60,701 nucleotides of DNA from an uncultured Acetatifactor sp. (GTDB lineage: Bacteria; Bacillota; Clostridia; Lachnospirales; Lachnospiraceae). The stretch lies in assembly GCA_934394815.1 (NCBI GenBank), contig CAKRRD010000012.1, forward strand, positions 1 through 60,701, read 5' to 3'. The position numbers and the translations under genes were made by a program. The first letter of the stretch is position 1, and each line of letters starts with the position of its first letter. Below are positions 7,940 through 17,129 of the stretch, piece after piece. Below the pieces are notes generated by a model. It searched no databases and was not told the origin of the DNA. It saw only the letters and a list, made by a program, of their open reading frames with translations.

Positions 7940-9518
7940 GAACCGCTACATACCAGTCGTAAAAAGGCGTCAGGGTGAAGTCCTCGGAGAAAACAGATTC
8001 GTCCGTGTAATAAATGATATAAATACTGTCGGAACTGATCGTATCGTAATTGATCCTGGTGTTGATCCGGATATTGTCTGACGTTGTAAAGGCGGCAGGA
8101 GCCGGAGCCATATCGTAGGTAACGGTGGCGAGGTACTGGGACGGCAGGGTTTCGGTATAGAAGAGAAGCCTTGGCCATTGCGCACCCTTTTCCACGGAGA
8201 TCGTGGAGATGCCGGTTTCCTCACATTGCTGCAGGGCATATTCCACACATTGTCCCACACCCTTGGCAAAATAGGCATCTGTCAGTTCACGGTATTCCGT
8301 ATAATAGTCTCTTTGAAACAACACCAGACAGACCAGATAGCACAGGGCAAGCAGTGTAGCGGCCGCAGTGGCAAGATAGGACCGGAACTTCTGCAGGGCC
8401 TGTAACAGCGTGTATACACCCCAGGCTTCACACAGAACAAGAGGAATATACAAAGCGTCGATCTGATGCAGTATGGCAGTCACGATCAGGCAGTTGAAGC
8501 CGCCGCCGATCAGCTGGATCAGCAGAAAAGTCTCCCAGGCAAAAGTCCGCTGCATCAGCCGCTTTCCAACGCGGATACACAGTGAGATGGCTCCAATCAC
8601 AATGAATACGCGGCCGATATCGTAGAAAAGTCCCCAAGGCAGCAGAATGTCATAAGGAGTGCCGGTGTTCTGATGATACAGCAGAGACAGCGCCGCCCGC
8701 AGATTCTGATACATCCCGGACAGGGAGAAGGCTACCTCGGAACCGCGATAGCCTCCCATTTTTGGAATGGTCAGAAAAGGCAGTGTGATCTCTGGCAGGA
8801 TTCCGGAATTCACACAGATAAACAAAAGCAGTGGCAGTGCCAGAATCCCAAGAATTAATGCGGCGCCTATGCTATACCGGTCGATCCGTATTTTTCGAAA
8901 AGCCAGGGCATAACCGATCTGCAACAGCAGGATCAGGGGTACGATCGGCCATATGACAGCATAACAGTAGAGACTCAGACCGTAAAAAAGTCCGGACACG
9001 GGAAGAAAACGCCTGTCTTCCATGCCCCTGACGAAGAAATACAGACCGAAGATCAGAAAACCGGGAGCCAGATTGGCATCCAGACCCCAGCGGGACATCA
9101 TGATATGCCAGGGACAGACCGCCAGCAGGAACAGCCCCCAGGTGGCCAGCTTTTTGTCGAACATACGCTTTAACAGACAATAGACCGCCCAGAGGGTAAA
9201 AATACTTACGACCGCCTGGGGCAGACGGCTCAAAACGGGGCTGATATGTCCGTTGTTCAATGTAAGCAGGGGAATGAGCAGCCAGACATACAGGGCACTG
9301 TGGCCATCACCCCAGTCTGCCATATATACCGGCCAGACATGCCCCGCAGAATCCATTCCTTCATGGAGCAGGGCAAAGGCGTTCCAGGCTACAAAGCTTT
9401 CATCCTGATGAATGCCTCCGGGAACGCTTCCCAGCCAGGCCAGCCGCAGAGCGCCTCCCAACAGCATCAGAAACAGGGGGAGCAGCCAGGAGGGAAGAGA
9501 AAATGATTTCTGTTTCAT
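7932..9518 (-). CDS. GT39-like integral membrane glycosyltransferase
   Basis: A 528-residue polytopic membrane protein of the ArnT/PMT-like (GT-C) type, which moves a sugar from a polyprenyl-phosphate carrier to an acceptor outside the membrane. After the first membrane helix comes G-G-I-H-Q-D-E-S-F, where the D-E pair corresponds to the catalytic acidic residues in the first outer loop of the family. About ten further hydrophobic segments follow, and the C terminus is a soluble outer domain. The start at 9518 is chosen because GAAAGGA lies 9-10 bases before it; an in-frame start at 9599 would add 27 residues but has no clear ribosome binding site. The acceptor is unknown. Confidence 0.75.
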   Translation of the reverse strand: MKQKSFSLPSWLLPLFLMLLGGALRLAWLGSVPGGIHQDESFVAWNAFALLHEGMDSAGHVWPVYMADWGDGHSALYVWLLIPLLTLNNGHISPVLSRLPQAVVSIFTLWAVYCLLKRMFDKKLATWGLFLLAVCPWHIMMSRWGLDANLAPGFLIFGLYFFVRGMEDRRFLPVSGLFYGLSLYCYAVIWPIVPLILLLQIGYALAFRKIRIDRYSIGAALILGILALPLLLFICVNSGILPEITLPFLTIPKMGGYRGSEVAFSLSGMYQNLRAALSLLYHQNTGTPYDILLPWGLFYDIGRVFIVIGAISLCIRVGKRLMQRTFAWETFLLIQLIGGGFNCLIVTAILHQIDALYIPLVLCEAWGVYTLLQALQKFRSYLATAAATLLALCYLVCLVLFQRDYYTEYRELTDAYFAKGVGQCVEYALQQCEETGISTISVEKGAQWPRLLFYTETLPSQYLATVTYDMAPAPAAFTTSDNIRINTRINYDTISSDSIYIIYYTDESVFSEDFTLTPFYDWYVAVPK

Positions 9519-9640
9519 CAAAAGATCCTTTCTATGAATAAAATAGTAGTAAACAAATATGATTACTCCAAGTATAACAAGCCTTATTTTAATTGACAAG
9601 CAATGAGCTATGTTAAATTTTTAATTAATGCCCAGCGCCT

Positions 9641-9669
9641 TTACCGACGCCGTATATTTGTGTTATAGT
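9641..9669 (+). promoter_or_regulatory. Possible promoter of the PfkB kinase gene
   Basis: An extended -10, TGTTATAGT (9661-9669), with a weak -35 (TTACCG, 9641-9646) at 17 bases. It is the best candidate in the gap before 9774. Confidence 0.4.
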
Positions 9670-9773
9670 ACAAATGTAAAGAAAAAATGTAAGGGGTTTC
9701 AATGGCGCGCTGTGAGGAATACCGGAGAAACTGTAATACAGCATTTGGCAAAATGCAGATGGGAGTTTATATT

Positions 9774-10808
9774 ATGGAACTGACTGAGAAAAAGGAATTT
9801 GACCTGCTCTCCCTGGGAGAGATCATGCTGAGATTATCACCGCCCGACAACGAGCGTATCACCAGAGGCGACAGCTTCAGCAAGCAGGCCGGAGGTGCCG
9901 AACTGAATGCCATCACCGGTGCGGCCATGCTGGGACTGAGGTGTGGTATCATCTCCAAGCTGCCGGCCAATGACCTGGGCGTATATATCAAGAACCGTGT
10001 ACGTCTCTGCGGTGTCAGTGATGACTATCTGGTATACGATGATGACAAGGATGCCAGACTGGGTGTGTACTATTACGAGAATGGTGCTTACCCCAGAAAG
10101 CCCCGTATTGTATATGACCGTAAGAATACCTCGATCAATAAGCTGACCGTAGATGACTATGATGACAAAATCTACAGCGATACCCGCTGCTTCCATACCA
10201 GCGGCATCACTTTGGCACTCAGTCCACAGCTGCGGGCTACGGCCATTGAGATGATCAGGCGTTTTAAGGCACAGGGTGCGATCATCTCCTTCGACGTGAA
10301 CTTCCGCGGCAATCTGTGGACCGGTGCCGAGGCGAAGGAATGCATCGAATCCATCCTGCCTTATGTGGATATTTTCTTCTGCTCCGAAGATACCGCACGC
10401 CTGACCTTCCTGAAGGAAGGCGATGCCAAGAGCATTATGAAGAGTTTCACGGAAGAATACCCAATCTCCATCGTGGCCTCCACGCAGCGTATCGTACATA
10501 GCCCGAAGCGCCATACCTTCGGTTCCATCATTTACAGTGCAAAGGATGACACTTATTATGAGGAAGCACCTTACACCGATATCGAAGTTGTAGACCGCAT
10601 CGGAAGCGGTGACGCTTATATCTCAGGTGTTCTGTACGGACTGCTGGCACATCCCGGCGAGTACCAGAGAGCACTGGAATACGGTAATGCCATCAGTGCC
10701 CTGAAAAATACCATCCCCGGCGATCTGTTATGCACAGATTTAAAGGAGATCCAGGGAATTATCAAGGAGCATAAGTCCACCGGACGTATTGCCGAGATGG
10801 ACCGCTAA
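9774..10808 (+). CDS. PfkB-family sugar kinase (2-keto-3-deoxygluconate kinase-like)
   Basis: A 344-residue ribokinase-fold kinase. The N terminus has the family pattern L-S-L-G-E-I-M-L-R-L-S-P and the glycine-rich Q-A-G-G-A-E-L-N substrate region; the C-terminal signature reads D-R-I-G-S-G-D-A-Y, with catalytic-base Asp280. The closest match by pattern is KdgK-type kinases of the Entner-Doudoroff/hexuronate route, but fructokinase-like substrates are possible because no other hexuronate genes lie beside it. GGGAG eight bases before 9774 favours this start over an in-frame ATG at 9702, which also has an acceptable AAGGGG. It is monocistronic, with a terminator after it. Confidence 0.82.
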   Translation: MELTEKKEFDLLSLGEIMLRLSPPDNERITRGDSFSKQAGGAELNAITGAAMLGLRCGIISKLPANDLGVYIKNRVRLCGVSDDYLVYDDDKDARLGVYYYENGAYPRKPRIVYDRKNTSINKLTVDDYDDKIYSDTRCFHTSGITLALSPQLRATAIEMIRRFKAQGAIISFDVNFRGNLWTGAEAKECIESILPYVDIFFCSEDTARLTFLKEGDAKSIMKSFTEEYPISIVASTQRIVHSPKRHTFGSIIYSAKDDTYYEEAPYTDIEVVDRIGSGDAYISGVLYGLLAHPGEYQRALEYGNAISALKNTIPGDLLCTDLKEIQGIIKEHKSTGRIAEMDR

Positions 10809-10852
10809 AACGGTTTCCTCCGCTTTATCAGATCATAGAAATAGAGAACTGT

Positions 10853-10895
10853 AAGCTCTGCCATGCTGAATTAAGTATGTGGCAGGGCTTTTTCG
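10853..10895 (+). terminator. Terminator after the PfkB kinase gene
   Basis: AAGCTCTGCCA pairs with TGGCAGGGCTT (11 positions, one G-U-type mismatch) around a 16-nt loop and runs into a T tract. Confidence 0.85.
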
Positions 10896-10940
10896 TTTAT
10901 TTTTAACAAAATCAAACCTAAAATATATTAAAAAAAGAGA

Positions 10941-10969
10941 TATACAAGATTAAATTAGTCTGCTATACT
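10941..10969 (+). promoter_or_regulatory. Possible promoter of the anchored protein at 11040
   Basis: An extended -10, TGCTATACT (10961-10969), with TATACA at a 17-base spacing. It lies about 70 bases before the TTG start at 11040. Confidence 0.5.
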
Positions 10970-11039
10970 GAAAAAAGAAAAATGATAGTATTATCAGGAT
11001 ACTGTTTGAAAAAACAGAGCACAGAAGGGAGACGGCAAC

Positions 11040-11708
11040 TTGGAAAAGGAAGATTGCATCCGGCAGAAAGAGCAATGGAAAGAACTGTCTCCTGCTGAAA
11101 AATGGCAGTATTTTATAGACTATTATCTGTGGATCACCGTAGGTGTGGTGGCGGGAATCGTTATCGTTATCTTCCTGATCGTGCATTTTGCCACAAAGAC
11201 CAGCTTCGTCATGGGAGTCATGGCGGTGAATACGGACGGGGAGCACATTGAGGCCACCAGTTCCGATTATTTCACGGATTTCCTGCGGGAGCATGGAGTG
11301 ACCTCCAAACGGGATGTGGTAAATTTAAACTATACGATCTGGATCGATCCGAATTCGGACTCCGATGTGGATTCCACCAATCTCAGCACGATTCAGGTAT
11401 TGCTCATGACCCGGTCGGTGGATGTATTTTTCTCTGATGAAGAGTTCTTAAAGCTCATGGGCGGCACGGATTATCTGGTGGATCTGCGGGATTATCTGCC
11501 GGAGGATTTGTTGGCAGAATACGAGGAGCAGCAGATCACGGTGAGAGATACCATGACGGGAGAGACAATCGTGGCGGGAATACGGCTTGAGAACAACGAA
11601 TGGGTGAAAAAGACCGGCTGGTATCAGGAGACCGCAGCCGTGGGGCTGGCGGACGGCATGAAGAATCCGGAACTGGCAGTGGAACTGCTGGAGGAGATCC
11701 TGCAGTAG
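11040..11708 (+). CDS. Membrane-anchored protein of unknown function
   Basis: A 222-residue protein. Residues 1-26 are charged and probably cytoplasmic, 27-49 form one strong membrane helix (Y-L-W-I-T-V-G-V-V-A-G...), and the remainder is an acidic outer domain with no motif I recognise. The start is TTG, with AGGGAGA about 8 bases before it. The next gene begins 107 bases later, after a stretch able to fold (11715-11759). Small anchored proteins of this layout are common and uncharacterised in Lachnospiraceae. No function is assigned. Confidence 0.7.
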   Translation: MEKEDCIRQKEQWKELSPAEKWQYFIDYYLWITVGVVAGIVIVIFLIVHFATKTSFVMGVMAVNTDGEHIEATSSDYFTDFLREHGVTSKRDVVNLNYTIWIDPNSDSDVDSTNLSTIQVLLMTRSVDVFFSDEEFLKLMGGTDYLVDLRDYLPEDLLAEYEEQQITVRDTMTGETIVAGIRLENNEWVKKTGWYQETAAVGLADGMKNPELAVELLEEILQ

Positions 11709-11714
11709 CTCCGT

Positions 11715-11759
11715 CACGGCTGCCTGTGTCTGCGGCAGACGATGGTTTGCGGAGCCGTG
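11715..11759. other. Nested inverted repeat between the anchored protein and NUDIX genes
   Basis: CACGGCT (11715-11721) pairs with AGCCGTG (11753-11759) and encloses a smaller GTCTG/CAGAC stem. There is no T tract, so it may be a processing or attenuating structure. Confidence 0.35.
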
Positions 11760-11815
11760 GATGGCAGATCACGATGGGAACAGGAAGGCAAGAAGTATAA
11801 AGAGGGCATGAAAAC

Positions 11816-12445
11816 ATGGACGCAAAGGAAAATGACAGAAAACATTACCGTGGAATCGAAAAACAGACGGACAATCCGTTTTTAAACCTGTATCACATTG
11901 ATGCGTTGGGACGGGACAGTACACCGTTTCACTATTATTTCGCCTCCCGAAACGATGAAAATAACATCAAACACAAGACCCACAGCATGCGTCCCGAAGG
12001 CATGGCGGTCTATGCGGTGACAGCGGACGGGGAACGGCTGGTGCTGGTACGGCAATACCGGTATCCTGTGAATGACTGTCTGTATGAACTTCCGGCGGGA
12101 CTGATCGAACCGGGGGAGACTGCTTCGGAAGCCGCCTGTCGGGAAATGATCGAGGAGACCGGCTGGAAAATGGAAGTTTACGAAGGCGGGGAACCGGCAT
12201 TTCGCAGAGGCTTTTTCCTGGCACAGGGACTGACGGACGAAAGCGGCAGCCTGATTTTCGGAACGGTTACGGAAAATGTGGGACAGCAGATGGAGAACAC
12301 GGAGGACATTCAGGTGATTTTGGCGGACCGACAGGAAGCGCTCCGGATTCTCAGAGAAGAACGGGTGTCCATGCGCTGTGGGCTGATGCTGATGCAGTTT
12401 TTAAAGACCGGGGCAGAAGATCCCTTTGTCTTTTTGCAGTTGTGA
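11816..12445 (+). CDS. NUDIX hydrolase (ADP-ribose pyrophosphatase-like)
   Basis: A 209-residue NUDIX protein that would hydrolyse a nucleoside diphosphate linked to a small group, ADP-ribose being the usual substrate for this branch. The complete NUDIX box (G-x5-E-x7-R-E-x2-E-E-x-G) is at residues 95-117, with the R-E-M-I-E-E-T-G core intact. The upstream strands (V-L-V-R-Q-Y-R-Y-P, L-P-A-G-L-I-E) fit the ADP-ribose pyrophosphatase layout. It precedes the alpha-galactosidase gene by 126 bases without an evident link in function. Confidence 0.88.
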   Translation: MDAKENDRKHYRGIEKQTDNPFLNLYHIDALGRDSTPFHYYFASRNDENNIKHKTHSMRPEGMAVYAVTADGERLVLVRQYRYPVNDCLYELPAGLIEPGETASEAACREMIEETGWKMEVYEGGEPAFRRGFFLAQGLTDESGSLIFGTVTENVGQQMENTEDIQVILADRQEALRILREERVSMRCGLMLMQFLKTGAEDPFVFLQL

Positions 12446-12571
12446 CGGACGCTGGGAGAAAGCACAGAGGATAGACGGAACCGTTACCCGGGAAAAACAG
12501 GAAAGAAAGACGTTGATCTTGCAAAAGCAGTTTCTCGTTTTAGAAAACTTTTTTAAGAAAAGAGGTAAATT

Positions 12572-14779
12572 ATGGCAATCAAATATATAGAACAGGATAG
12601 AACCTTCTGGCTGGACACGGAACACAGCAGTTACCTTCTGGCAATCGTGGATCAGGAGAACTTCGTAGGGCATGTATATTATGGTAAAAAGTTGAAATAC
12701 ACCGAAGGCACACCGGCACCGATATATCTGATGCGCACCGGGGAAGCGCCTTTTGTTCCCTCTCAGAATAACAGGGAGCGTGTCTCCTTCCTGGATTCTT
12801 TTCCCATGGAATATCCGGGAAACGGACTGGGAGATTACAGAGAAAGCGCCATTTCCGTACGCACGGCACAGGGACATGTGGGAGTGCAGCTACAATATGT
12901 CTCCCACGAGATCGTAAAACAGAAGCCCGCGCTGCCCGGACTGCCCTCCACCTTCCCGGGGGACGAGGACTGTGACACCCTGATCCTGCATCTGGCGGAT
13001 CCGGTCATCGGTCTTGCCACAGATCTGTTGTATACGACTTTTGAAAAAGAAGATGTGATCACCCGCAGCGTGATCCTGAAAAATACGGCAGAGCAGCCGG
13101 TTTATCTGACCAAGGTGATGTCTGCCTGTCTGGATTTGGATTGCACGGATGAAAAGTATGACATCCTTACCTTGCATGGTTCCTGGGGGAGAGAACGTCA
13201 GATGGAGAGGAGAAGTCTGATGCATGGTAAGCAGAGCGTTGGGTCTGTCAGAGGAGAATCCTCCCACCAGGAGCATCCGTTTATTGCATTGCTGTCGGAA
13301 AATGCGACGCAGGATACGAGTGAAGTCTATGGCATGCATTTTGTATATTCCGGTAATTTCCTGGCACAGGCAGAGCTGTCACAGTTCGACTCCATCCGTA
13401 TGACTATGGGGATCCATCCGGAGAATTTTGTATGGAAGCTGGAGCAGGGAGAAAGCTTTGCTGCGCCCGAAGTAGTAATGACTTATTCTTCGGAGGGACT
13501 TAGCGGTATGACACATCATTATCATGATATGTACCGCGAGCATCTGATCCGTGGAGAATACCGGGATAAAAAGCGCCCGATTCTGATCAACAACTGGGAA
13601 GCTACGTATTTTGATTTTAATACCGATAAATTATTAAAGATTGCAAAGCAGGCATCAAAGCTCGGGATTGAAATGTTGGTTATGGACGACGGGTGGTTTG
13701 GACACCGTAATGATGACAGCACGAGCCTGGGTGACTGGAAGGTCAACGAGCAGAAGCTTCCGGGAGGCCTGAAGTCTCTGGTGGATCAGGTCAATGCACT
13801 GGGCCTGAAGTTTGGTATCTGGTTCGAACCGGAGATGATCTCCCCGGATTCGGATCTGTACAGAGAGCATCCCGATTGGGCTATCGCCATTCCGGGACGG
13901 GCAGGCAGCTTATGCCGGAACCAGTACGTGCTGGATCTGTCCCGCAGGGAAGTCAGAGACCATGCCTTTGAAAGCGTGGCGGCGGTTCTGCACAGCGCCA
14001 ATATCGAATATGTGAAATGGGATATGAACAGACAGCTTTCGGATCTGGGAAGCGTGGAACTGCCCGCGGACCGTCAGGGAGAACTGTATCACAGATATGT
14101 GTTGGGAGTCTATGAACTGCAGGAGAGACTGCTGCAGGAATTTCCCCATCTGCTTCTGGAGAACTGTTCCGGCGGCGGAGCGAGATTCGACCCCGGTATG
14201 TTGTATTACAGCCCGCAGATCTGGTGCTCCGATGATACGGATGCCATTGAGCGGCTGAAAATACAGGAAGGCACCATGCTGCTGTATCCGCTGTCCACCA
14301 TGGGCGCCCATGTGTCGGACTGCCCGAATCATACGGTGGGCAGAGTGACACCTTTCGAGACCAGAGGGCATGTGGCGCTGGCAGGCACTTTTGGCTACGA
14401 ACTGGATATCACGAAGATTCCGGAGGAGGACAGACAGCAGATCCCCGCGCAGACTGCCATGTACCACAAATACAACGATCTGATCCGCAGAGGGGACTAT
14501 TACCGGATCGCGTCATTTTTGGAAAACGGTAACTATGATTGCTATATGGTGGTCACCAAAGATCAGACAGAGGCACTGATAACCTATGTACAGGTACTTT
14601 CCCGGCCCAACTTCCACAGCAGAAGAGTACGCCTGAAAGGACTGGCACCGGAGAAGCAGTACCGTATTGAGGAGACAGGGGAAGTCTTTGGCGGTGATGT
14701 GCTGATGCAGGCGGGACTGCTGGTGGCACCTTTGTGGGGAGACTATCGCAGCAGGCTGATCCACCTGACCGAGGTGTAA
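12572..14779 (+). CDS. GH36 alpha-galactosidase
   Basis: A 735-residue enzyme that removes alpha-1,6-galactose from galactomannan fragments or raffinose-type sugars. It has an N-terminal beta-sandwich (about 1-330), a (beta/alpha)8 barrel and a C-terminal beta domain. Barrel signatures are clear: M-D-D-G-W-F-G, K-W-D-M-N-R with nucleophile Asp484, C-S-G-G-G-A-R-F-D and W-C-S-D-D-T-D with acid/base Asp554. There is no signal peptide, so it acts in the cytoplasm on imported oligosaccharides. AGAGG lies upstream of the ATG. The LacI gene follows behind its own promoter. Its place next to GH130 and epimerase genes points to galactomannan side chains as substrate. Confidence 0.95.
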   Translation: MAIKYIEQDRTFWLDTEHSSYLLAIVDQENFVGHVYYGKKLKYTEGTPAPIYLMRTGEAPFVPSQNNRERVSFLDSFPMEYPGNGLGDYRESAISVRTAQGHVGVQLQYVSHEIVKQKPALPGLPSTFPGDEDCDTLILHLADPVIGLATDLLYTTFEKEDVITRSVILKNTAEQPVYLTKVMSACLDLDCTDEKYDILTLHGSWGRERQMERRSLMHGKQSVGSVRGESSHQEHPFIALLSENATQDTSEVYGMHFVYSGNFLAQAELSQFDSIRMTMGIHPENFVWKLEQGESFAAPEVVMTYSSEGLSGMTHHYHDMYREHLIRGEYRDKKRPILINNWEATYFDFNTDKLLKIAKQASKLGIEMLVMDDGWFGHRNDDSTSLGDWKVNEQKLPGGLKSLVDQVNALGLKFGIWFEPEMISPDSDLYREHPDWAIAIPGRAGSLCRNQYVLDLSRREVRDHAFESVAAVLHSANIEYVKWDMNRQLSDLGSVELPADRQGELYHRYVLGVYELQERLLQEFPHLLLENCSGGGARFDPGMLYYSPQIWCSDDTDAIERLKIQEGTMLLYPLSTMGAHVSDCPNHTVGRVTPFETRGHVALAGTFGYELDITKIPEEDRQQIPAQTAMYHKYNDLIRRGDYYRIASFLENGNYDCYMVVTKDQTEALITYVQVLSRPNFHSRRVRLKGLAPEKQYRIEETGEVFGGDVLMQAGLLVAPLWGDYRSRLIHLTEV

Positions 14780-14799
14780 AATTAAGGCAGTGACATGCC

Positions 14800-14828
14800 T
14801 TGACAAACGATTTTAAGAAATCTAATAT
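14800..14828 (+). promoter_or_regulatory. Sigma-A promoter of the lacI-family gene
   Basis: TTGACA (14800-14805), a 17-base spacer and TAATAT (14823-14828), about 60 bases before the start at 14891. The spacer holds AAACGATTTT, and a related GACGATTT lies at 14841; these could be operator half-sites for autoregulation. Confidence 0.75.
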
Positions 14829-14890
14829 GAAAGTAAAATTGACGATTTATCGGGAAATGTATAAAAAACAGCGATAAGGAGTACGGAATC

Positions 14891-15910
14891 ATGGCAAAAG
14901 CAGTAAAATTAGCAGATATCGCAGAACGGGTAGGAGTCAGTACAGTGACCGTGTCCAAGGCATTGTCCGGACAAAAGGGTGTCAGCGAGGAAGTCCGGGA
15001 GAAGATCCGCAGTATTGCGGAGGAACTGGGCTATCAGCAGCCGTCGGCGGCACGGAAGAGCCAGAACCAGAAGAGCTACAATATCGGAATACTGATCTCT
15101 GAGAGATTCTTGGATAAATACGAATCCTTCTACTGGCAGATGTATCAGTCGGTGGCCACCAGAGCGACAGCCAAGGAATGTTTTACCATGCTGGAAGTCA
15201 TCGGATCGGTGGAGGAAGAGAGCAGCAGATTGCCCAAGCTGGTGCAGGAGCGCAAGGTGGACGGCATTATCGTCATCGGTAAGATGCTGGACGGTTATCT
15301 GCAGCATCTGAATACGGAAGCCGGGATCCCTGTGATCTATCTGGATTATTATAACGGAAGGGAAGCCAGCGATTCCGTGATCTCCAACAGCTACTACGGA
15401 ACCTATGAGCTGACCTATTATCTGTACCGTATGGGACACCGTAAAATTGCTTATGTGGGGACCCTGCTGGCTACGGAGAGTATTACGGACCGGTATTTCG
15501 GTTACCAGAAGGCCCTTTTAGAGCTGGGATTGGAACAGAAGAAGGAATGGGTGCTGGATGACCGTCACATTGAGACCGGCAGGATCGATACCGTGAATAT
15601 GTTACAGCTTCCCAAGGATATGCCCACGGCCTTCGTATGCAACTGTGATCTGACCGCCAGCTTCCTCATCAAGAAGCTGAGAGAGAACGGATACCGTGTG
15701 CCGGAGGATATTTCCGTGGTGGGTTTTGATAACTACCTGTATCCCGGCCTCAGCGACATCCGCATTACGACGTATGAAGTAGATATGGGAGAAATGGCCA
15801 GAAGAGCCATTCATAATATGATCAAGAAGATCACCAGTGACAATTACAAGCCCGGAGTTACTGTGGTGGAAGGCCACCTGGTACTGAAGGACAGCGCGTC
15901 TCACGTATAG
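14891..15910 (+). CDS. LacI-family transcriptional regulator
   Basis: A 339-residue repressor. Residues 5-55 form the LacI helix-turn-helix and hinge (I-A-E-R-V-G-V-S-T-V-T-V-S-K-A-L-S-G), and the rest is a periplasmic-binding-protein-like sugar domain ending in the usual S-V-V-G-F-D-N-Y region. It lies between the alpha-galactosidase and the importer genes, so it probably controls one or both in response to a manno-oligosaccharide or galactoside. Its 3' end overlaps the convergent AraC-type gene by 53 bases. Confidence 0.93.
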   Translation: MAKAVKLADIAERVGVSTVTVSKALSGQKGVSEEVREKIRSIAEELGYQQPSAARKSQNQKSYNIGILISERFLDKYESFYWQMYQSVATRATAKECFTMLEVIGSVEEESSRLPKLVQERKVDGIIVIGKMLDGYLQHLNTEAGIPVIYLDYYNGREASDSVISNSYYGTYELTYYLYRMGHRKIAYVGTLLATESITDRYFGYQKALLELGLEQKKEWVLDDRHIETGRIDTVNMLQLPKDMPTAFVCNCDLTASFLIKKLRENGYRVPEDISVVGFDNYLYPGLSDIRITTYEVDMGEMARRAIHNMIKKITSDNYKPGVTVVEGHLVLKDSASHV

Positions 15911-16805
15911 ACTGCGGTGCATTCTGCCGGTAGACAAAGGGTGTGACACCGGTATGTTTTTTAAACAGGTGGATGAAGTGGTTGGTATTGTCAATGCCTA
16001 CCGCGGATCCCACCTCGTGGATCGGATCCTCTGTGGACAGGAGCAGCGATTTGGCTGCTTCTATTTTTTTCTCCTGAAGATACTGGAGCGGGGAGATATG
16101 GAAGGCAGCGGAGAATTCCCGGCACAGGCGGTAGCGGCTGATGCCAAGAGTCTGCTCAAAATATTCCAGAGAGTGGCTTTCCGCATAGTTTTCCTCGAAA
16201 TCCGCTTTCATGGACAGCAGATAGGCGGGGATGGGTCTGGCATCCCGGGAGACGGACAGGGCAGACAGTACCAGCTCCGTGAACATATCGGTCAGCTCCC
16301 GGTGAAGCTGTATCTGCTCTGCAGGAGTCGGGGTGAATGAAAATTTGGTCAGCTGCTGCATCCGCTGGGAGACGCAGGACCCAATGGGAATCGGATAACA
16401 ACAGAAAAAATGAACCTGAAATATGCTATAATAAGAAGAAAGTTCCCGCCCGCTTAAGAAAAACATCTGAAAGCGCCATCTTCCCTGCAGCAGGCGCAGG
16501 GAAAAGCCATGACTGCAATCCAGAAACAGCAGATGCTCATGATCCAGCACCACTTCGCTGCCCTGGGTGGAAAGTGCTGCGCTGCCCTCTAAGGTGTAGA
16601 GCAGCAGATAAGAGGGGAACGGGTTCCATTCATAATAAAAGGGATCGGAGAGGCGGAATTCCCCACCGGCCAGAGGCAGTAAGAAGCCTTTGTCCTCCAG
16701 AGATACATTATAAAGCTGTCCCAGAAGAATTTCAGGGGAACGCTGGCCTTCTATATCGGAAGAAGTGCGCTTCAATGCATTGAGAAAAGTAGTGGAAATA
16801 TTCAT
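15858..16805 (-). CDS. AraC-family transcriptional regulator of the manno-oligosaccharide locus
   Basis: A 315-residue regulator. Residues about 35-140 resemble an AraC N-terminal cupin for sugar sensing (G-G-E-F-R-L-S-D-P-F-Y-Y-E). The last third holds two helix-turn-helix motifs (Y-F-E-Q-T-L-G-I-S-R-Y-R-L-C-R and V-G-S-A-V-G-I-D-N-T-N-H-F). GGGAGG precedes the ATG by about seven bases. It is divergent from the importer operon across a 390-base AT-rich gap with repeated half-sites, so it most likely activates that operon. Its C terminus extends some 25 residues past the usual domain end and overlaps lacI antisense. Confidence 0.9.
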   Translation of the reverse strand: MNISTTFLNALKRTSSDIEGQRSPEILLGQLYNVSLEDKGFLLPLAGGEFRLSDPFYYEWNPFPSYLLLYTLEGSAALSTQGSEVVLDHEHLLFLDCSHGFSLRLLQGRWRFQMFFLSGRELSSYYSIFQVHFFCCYPIPIGSCVSQRMQQLTKFSFTPTPAEQIQLHRELTDMFTELVLSALSVSRDARPIPAYLLSMKADFEENYAESHSLEYFEQTLGISRYRLCREFSAAFHISPLQYLQEKKIEAAKSLLLSTEDPIHEVGSAVGIDNTNHFIHLFKKHTGVTPFVYRQNAPQSIRETRCPSVPGGLPPQ

Positions 16806-17098
16806 AATAACCCTCCCAAAAGCTTATTTTCGCAAAAATTAATTTAGCCTGAATATATTATAAACCATTATTTAAGCTGTTTCAACGACAAAGAAAACAG
16901 AAAAAGCAAAATTAGTTAATAAAATAAGCTAAATTAAGTAAAAATACTTACTTTAGTAGTGCAATATGTATAAAATGTGTACGCAAAACTTGTGAAAATA
17001 GAGGAGAATAACGAAAATGACAAAAATGAGAGATTAAAAACAAGAAAAGTTGATGATTAATTAATATAATTATGTATAATTAAATTAAGTTACAAAAC

Positions 17099-17112
17099 AG
17101 TAAACGCTATCA
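17099..17112. promoter_or_regulatory. cre-like operator (CcpA or the LacI regulator)
   Basis: AGTAAACGCTATCA matches 13 of 14 positions of the catabolite-response consensus TGWAARCGYTWWCA. It lies about 20 bases after the candidate -10 at 17075, where a bound repressor would block transcription. The same shape would fit the LacI-family protein encoded at 14891. Confidence 0.6.
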
Positions 17113-17129
17113 AATGTAACAACAATTTT

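Noticed and set aside
9519..9599. Upstream start for the GT39-like protein, adding 27 residues
   Set aside because: No ribosome binding site precedes it, whereas GAAAGGA lies at a good distance from the start at 9518.
13910..14467. Minus-strand open frames opposite the alpha-galactosidase barrel
   Set aside because: The region codes for the catalytic core of GH36 with both Asp residues; the antisense frames have no support.
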